Below, in pieces: positions 61,259-64,000 of a stretch of DNA of 64,000 nucleotides (positions are counted from its first letter, which is position 1; each line of letters opens with the position of its first letter). The position numbers and the translations under genes are program-made. The notes beneath the pieces were generated by a model, which searched no databases, had not been told where the DNA came from, and worked only from the letters and a program-made list of their open reading frames with translations. The stretch covers positions 40,427,986 through 40,491,985 of the forward strand of contig VDFB02000003.1 in assembly GCA_007258455.2 (NCBI GenBank), read 5' to 3'. The stretch comes from Sequoia sempervirens (Eukaryota > Streptophyta > Pinopsida > Cupressales > Cupressaceae).

Positions 61259-62691
61259 TGTAGAAACCCCTGTTTCCGCTAACTTCTGAAATTGCTAGTT
61301 TTTTGCTTGTTTTTGACGTTTTTGGTTTTTTTGGTGTTTTTGCATGAATAAATGAAAATTGCGATTTTACAAGAATTGACTAATAAATTCAAATAAAATA
61401 CTACAATGCCAATAATGATGGAAAATATGAGATCTAATGATGCCAGTTAATTTATTGATCTACTGGAGCGATTACAAAGAGATCTGATAACATACGAATG
61501 TAAAAAGCAATGCTTATATTGATGAAAACCTGATATTGCAGCAAGCTGAGAATAACCTTGAACTGGTACGGCTGTAATAGAAAACCCTTTCTCCCTCTGC
61601 CAAATGATCCAGAATGATGCCAGATGCATAGGCGCCCCCAGTTGTGAAGTTAGACTGCAAGAATAGAAGGCGATTTGCCCAGAACAAGAAAGTACGGCCT
61701 TTTTGATGAAGGTACGACCTACAGCAGAAAAAGTACGGCTTTTGTACAGCAGCAAACAATTAAAAGGTACGGCCCTTAATGGTGTCTCCAGATCTCAGGA
61801 AAATAGGCGCATTAACTGAAGAATCTCTGCTGGATGAATTACGGACTGAAAACCCTGAAGATAAATACTCTGTGAATGTTCTGTGATAACTTCTGAATGA
61901 AGATATCTCTCTGAAAGCAATAGATCAGCTGGTATTTCACAGCCTTTGAACTGCAACACTGAAGATGGCTCGTTCTCCAATGCCTGTAGACAACTGAAAC
62001 CCTTGGCTTCGTTCTCCGGAAGAAGACTTGATCAAAAATTCGATATTCAACATAATGAGCTCCAATCCCAATGAAAACCCTTATATCTCCTCAAAAGTTC
62101 GACTTTTCTCAATTAGGTATCATTTAAATAAATTCGAACTTTTCTTTTTAATTTTTCAATAGTTTCAAACTCACTTTTAATTATAATTTATAATTAAAAG
62201 TGGCCCCCTTCAATGATGGTCGACCCCTTGAGACAAATCACTTAAGTTATAATATTAAAATATTATAACTTTATAATATAAGCTCTGAATAATTAATATT
62301 TAATTTAACAATTAAAATATTATAACTTTATAATATAAGCTCTGAATAATTAATATTTAATTTAACAATTAAAATATTAATATCTCCCACAAAATATGCC
62401 TGATTTACGAACCGTCTGAAGCTGGTGAATAAGTGAGTGATTCTGCACATGACCAAACCATACTGCTAAAAATAGCAGGGGTGCTCCGCTGAATGCCAAA
62501 TACTGCTAAAAATAGCAAGTCAAGCAAAAGACGTCCGAATGAGCCCGAACGAAAGCCAATTGGTAAAATTCTGACAACCGAAGCCAAGCCAAGCTCCATC
62601 AACACCCTCTATCCATCCCATCAGCCTACGAGGGTCGCATAATAGGCTAATCATAAGCTCTGAGAGATGTCAACTGGAAGGGGACATGACA
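61259..62691 (-). mobile_element. Nested solo LTR with 5-bp target duplication
   Basis: 1433 bp, TGTAGAAACC...GGACATGACA, flanked by GCCTG (61254-61258 and 62692-62696); the empty site is visible at 54916-54925. It has no internal genes. It shares with the host LTR a GGTGTTTTTGCA segment, AT-rich core, TACTGCTAAAAATAGCA motifs and a CCTACGAGG phrase, so it belongs to a related family. TATA candidate GAGATATAAGG near 62085. Confidence 0.93.
62255..62368. repeat. 57-bp tandem duplication inside the solo LTR
   Basis: Two copies of an AT-rich 57-bp unit beginning TTAAAATATTATAACTTT (62255 and 62312) and a partial third. Confidence 0.9.
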
Positions 62692-62902
62692 GCCTGACTT
62701 ACTATAAATAGTAAGTATCTGTAAACCACTTTGAAAGTGTCTACAAAGGCCCAAACTTGACTCAACTGCTGGAGTGATGTTCCCAATGTTGGATAACTGC
62801 CTCAAGTGATCCTCTAAACACTTCTGCTAGCCTACGAGGATCTAAATAATAAGCTAACCTCTGACACAACGGTACTGCCTAGGAAGGGGACATTACAACA
62901 CG

Positions 62903-64000
62903 ACACTATTTAAATAGCTTTTTCTGTAGAGGCTAAAATAAGCTTCACCAAGGGGCAATTTTTACGAAATTTTTTGAGATGTGGGTTTTGATAGGAATAT
63001 CTTTTGGAATGGACCCAAAACGTCTAATTTTCAAAAAAGTGACTTTTCCTCGAACATGCAACGACCCCTCAGAGGCAGAAGCTACAGAAGCTTCAGAAGC
63101 TTATTTTTCCCGAAAAATTCTGGCACGTGTGTATTGTAGGCACCACTATGCTAAGCAAACCCAGTTCGTCAGTTTCTGAAAAAGGTGACTTTTTTGCAAA
63201 AACCCCAAAAACTGAGGGCAATAGGGCAATTTTTCCGAAAAATTATGGTACGTGGGTTTTGTGGCCAATCTTGTGCTAAATGTACCCAGAAGGTCAGATC
63301 TGTGAAAAAATGGAGTTTTGTTGTGCGTGCAAGAAAACTTAAGTCAAGAATAGAAGAAATTTGTGGGGAGAAGCTAGAAGTTATAAACTACTGCCTTGGA
63401 AAATGATGCCTGGAGATGTGAATTCTAGAACAACGTCCTTCTGTGCAACCTGAACCTGGAAATACGAAGAACATTGAAAATGGCTTTCATTAGATCCTTT
63501 GAATGGCATTGGAGAGAAAATATTTGTGTTTTAGCTATTCAACCTGCAAAGAATAATGAATTATAACGCCTAAATGCTTTATACATAGCATTTGGAACAA
63601 AGCAATCAATTTGGGTGCCAAAACCTTCATTGAGGAGTCAATTTGCATGATTGGGAGTTAACTGAAAGAAACTCCATCAATTTTGTGATGCCTAGACATG
63701 AGAAAGTCTCCAAAAATATCTTAACTAGAGTTGACTTTTGGGACACCACCTTGCTAGAAGATTTTTTTGAAGAATTTCAACTTTTTCTATGATGAACTAC
63801 CTCTGTTTGACCCTGAATTCCGATCGCCTAATTGATCCTAAGGTTGGGCTGACAGATTCATTGCGGAGCTGGATCAACTCTGAAGAGATGTTCTTGGAAA
63901 CAACAAACCCTAAAAACTAAATCTGGTGGCTCAAATCCTTGGGCACCTTTTCCTAGAAGGGTACTTTTTCTCTTTACTTAGTCAATTTTTCATGTATTCA
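62903..64000. other. Flank right of the chromovirus
   Basis: This is the sequence into which the chromovirus inserted. Apart from the tandem repeat below and a CAGAAGCTT microrepeat (about 63080-63102) I see no gene. A 73-codon plus-strand frame at 63185-63406 overlaps the repeat and is not convincing. Confidence 0.5.
62946..63340 (+). repeat. Three diverged tandem units of about 125-146 bp
   Basis: Each unit has CAATTTTTNCGAAA, an ACGTGNGTTTTGTAGG-like segment and a CCCANNNCGTC-like segment followed by GAAAAAGTGACTTTT. Anchors lie at 62965, 63111 and 63236. Confidence 0.65.

Larger units (their letters stand above)
60069..62897 (-). repeat. Chromovirus 5' LTR, split by a solo LTR
   Basis: 60069-61258 plus 62697-62897 gives 1391 bp, matching the 3' LTR. 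The terminal TG is TA here (plus strand TATAAGAG). The insertion lies between GCCTG repeats. Confidence 0.9.
53724..62902 (-). mobile_element. Complete chromovirus (Ty3/gypsy) with 5-bp target duplication
   Basis: ACACG at 53724-53728 and 62898-62902 flanks LTR-to-LTR sequence 53729-62897 (9169 bp, including a 1433-bp nested solo LTR). Minus-strand order: 5' LTR, primer site, gag, protease, RT, RNase H, integrase, chromodomain, polypurine tract, 3' LTR. Integrase after RNase H and the C-terminal chromodomain define a chromovirus. It is full length but dead. Confidence 0.92.

Noticed and set aside
63185..63406. 73-codon frame at the right end
   Set aside because: It overlaps the tandem repeat, has low-complexity basic content and no supporting context.

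Overview
This is a stretch of plant nuclear DNA made almost wholly of decayed LTR retrotransposons. The evidence is Ty1/copia and chromodomain-bearing Ty3/gypsy polyproteins, initiator-Met-tRNA primer sites, GT-AG introns, and two exons of what looks like a plant PIN-LIKES (PILS) auxin carrier gene. No gene here looks intact. The very long LTR-like blocks, nested old elements and trapped gene fragments recall a gymnosperm, but that is inference. All similarity statements below come from reading the sequence by eye; no alignment or database search was run.

Layout. Two runs of exactly 100 N (30401-30500, 49107-49206) split the window into three contigs. Contig 1 (1-30400), read left to right: an unidentified minus-strand ORF (1-687) with a spliced leader and TATA box; a ~4 kb LTR-like block on the minus strand (to 4620); a 5.3 kb island with a dead gypsy fragment (5345-8113, minus) and the PILS-like exons (8455-9168, plus); a second ~4 kb LTR-like block on the plus strand (9952-13966); a copia element (15285-22766, minus) whose 5' LTR is truncated; an LTR-like block with an 88-bp tandem array plus an ORF relic (22771-24537); a chromovirus (24543-29436, minus) that loses its gag; and a diverged relative of the 88-bp block (29437-30400). 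Contig 2 (30501-49106) is, over its whole length, the reverse complement of 425-18836. Contig 3 (49207-64000) repeats 20022-29436 in direct orientation and then continues into the rest of the same chromovirus, which is complete there: gag, primer site, 5' LTR with a nested solo LTR, and a 5-bp target duplication. About 1.1 kb of unassigned flank follows.

Reading. Turned around, contig 2 followed by contig 3 is collinear with contig 1, lacking only the 1185 bp of 18837-20021. The simplest view is that the window holds two versions of one locus (two haplotypes or a recent duplication) with contig 2 placed backwards in the scaffold. The large palindrome is then probably not real. The versions appear nearly identical over long stretches but differ strongly in three patches inside the large LTR-like blocks.

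The elements are old and inactive. Catalytic residues are lost in RNase H, integrase, protease and RT, and in-frame stops in the gypsy frames are almost always TAG where glutamine is expected, as if CAG codons had decayed to TAG by methylcytosine deamination at CHG sites. The most interesting unknowns are the 229-codon unidentified ORF with its promoter and repeat-rich leader, the modular arrays in the large LTR-like blocks, and a short palindromic motif that recurs in several LTR families.
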